Of a DNA stretch of 15,486 nucleotides, positions 15,289-15,486 are shown one piece after another (position 1 is the stretch's first letter; each line of letters opens with the position of its first letter). The notes under the pieces are model-generated. The model did not search any database and was not told where the DNA came from. It saw only the letters and a program-made list of their open reading frames with translations. Source of the stretch: Gammaproteobacteria bacterium (GTDB lineage Bacteria > Pseudomonadota > Gammaproteobacteria > Halothiobacillales > Halothiobacillaceae); assembly GCA_029335925.2 (NCBI GenBank), contig JARJMX020000014.1:1-15486 (forward strand), written 5' to 3'. The position numbers and the translations under genes are program-made.

Positions 15289-15328
15289 CACCCATCTCCC
15301 GCAGGCGGGAGAGGGGCACGGGGTGAGG
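15289..15328. repeat. Short REP-like hairpin of the CTCCCGC-GCGGGAG type
   Basis: TCTCCCGC (15295-15302), two bases, GCGGGAGA (15305-15312), flanked by CACCCA on the left and GGGGTGAGGG on the right. Repeats built as CTCTCCCGC..GCGGGAGAGGG plus GGGTGAGGG are recalled as frequent intergenic elements in gamma- and betaproteobacterial genomes. It is distinct in sequence from the repeat at 8975-9046. Confidence 0.6.
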
Positions 15329-15341
15329 GCAATCCCCCTCG

Positions 15342-15435
15342 GGGCCGCCCTGGGCTGGCCTGTGGAAGCCGGGTGAATGGGCCAAGGACGGCCCATTCAG
15401 CCCTGTCGTGACAGGAGGTCACGTCAGGGCGGCCC
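15342..15435. repeat. Nested palindromes with alternative pairings
   Basis: Three inverted pairs lie in 94 bases. Outer arms GGGCCGCCCTG (15342-15352) and CAGGGCGGCCC (15425-15435) are perfect over 11 bp. Inside, TGAATGGGCC (15374-15383) pairs with GGCCCATTCA (15390-15399) over a 6-base loop. Next, GCCCTGTCGTGAC (15400-15412) pairs with GTCACGTCAGGGC (15418-15430), with one T-T mismatch and a 5-base loop. The third hairpin and the outer stem share CAGGGC (15425-15430), so they exclude each other. A further GGCCC-GAA-GGGCC stem is at 15461-15473. No T-tract follows any stem. It could be a repeat element end, a structured RNA or an untranslated leader; the window edge cuts off the context. Confidence 0.55.
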
Positions 15436-15486
15436 GGCTGGAGCAGGTCAGACCAGGGTTGGCCCGAAGGGCCGGCCCCGCGGGGG

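Noticed and set aside
1..15486. CRISPR array, prophage, toxin-antitoxin or anti-phage island
   Set aside because: No regularly spaced repeats, integrase, capsid or paired small toxin/antitoxin genes were seen; the AddAB-like pair and RmuC are ordinary recombination genes in this context.

Overview
The window is GC-rich, densely packed chromosomal DNA that reads as core genome from a gamma- or betaproteobacterium. The main clue is the order mtaD-type deaminase, ubiG, gph/mupP-like HAD phosphatase and a YciK-like short-chain dehydrogenase. From memory this matches Pseudomonas PA3170-PA3173, here with extra genes inserted before the dehydrogenase. UbiG itself implies a ubiquinone-using proteobacterium. 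No prophage, integrase, CRISPR array, toxin pair, rRNA or tRNA was seen.

Layout from left to right. (1) 1-5030, minus strand: a two-gene recombination/repair unit, an AddB-like PD-(D/E)XK nuclease with a four-cysteine Fe-S signature followed, with an 8-bp overlap, by an AddA/UvrD-type helicase that runs off the left edge. (2) 5071 to about 5520, minus strand: a decayed C-terminal fragment of a large protein family seen in Pseudomonas and relatives, with one in-frame stop, about three frameshifts and an apparent internal deletion. (3) 5587-6186, minus strand: a small 2-oxoglutarate/Fe(II) oxygenase, divergent from the plus-strand run across a short intergenic region holding a dyad. (4) 6272-8954, plus strand: mtaD, ubiG (ATGA overlap), gph/mupP-like. 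(5) 8975-9046: a dispersed palindromic repeat. (6) 9064-11297, plus strand: rmuC and, overlapping by ATGA, a divergent protein resembling the C-terminal half of squalene/phytoene synthases. (7) 11298-11650: a gap holding a possible frameshifted small minus-strand gene. (8) 11651-13161, plus strand: a squalene/phytoene-synthase-family protein that lacks the usual catalytic aspartates, then a YciK-like dehydrogenase reading frame broken by an amber codon. (9) 13139-15192, minus strand: a beta-CASP metallo-beta-lactamase RNase and, overlapping by ATGA, an endonuclease III-family glycosylase without the usual lyase lysine. (10) 15193-15486: no gene, but three kinds of palindromic sequence.

Functional themes are DNA repair and recombination (AddAB-like pair, RmuC, Nth/MagIII-like glycosylase), S-adenosylmethionine by-product handling next to a SAM-dependent quinone methyltransferase (MtaD with UbiG), and isoprenoid-synthase-like proteins that look catalytically dead. 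I found no convincing new multi-gene system. The most unusual signals are the two squalene/phytoene-synthase-like pseudoenzyme candidates, the amber-interrupted dehydrogenase, the multiply broken relic at 5.1-5.5 kb, and the mutually exclusive hairpins at the right edge.
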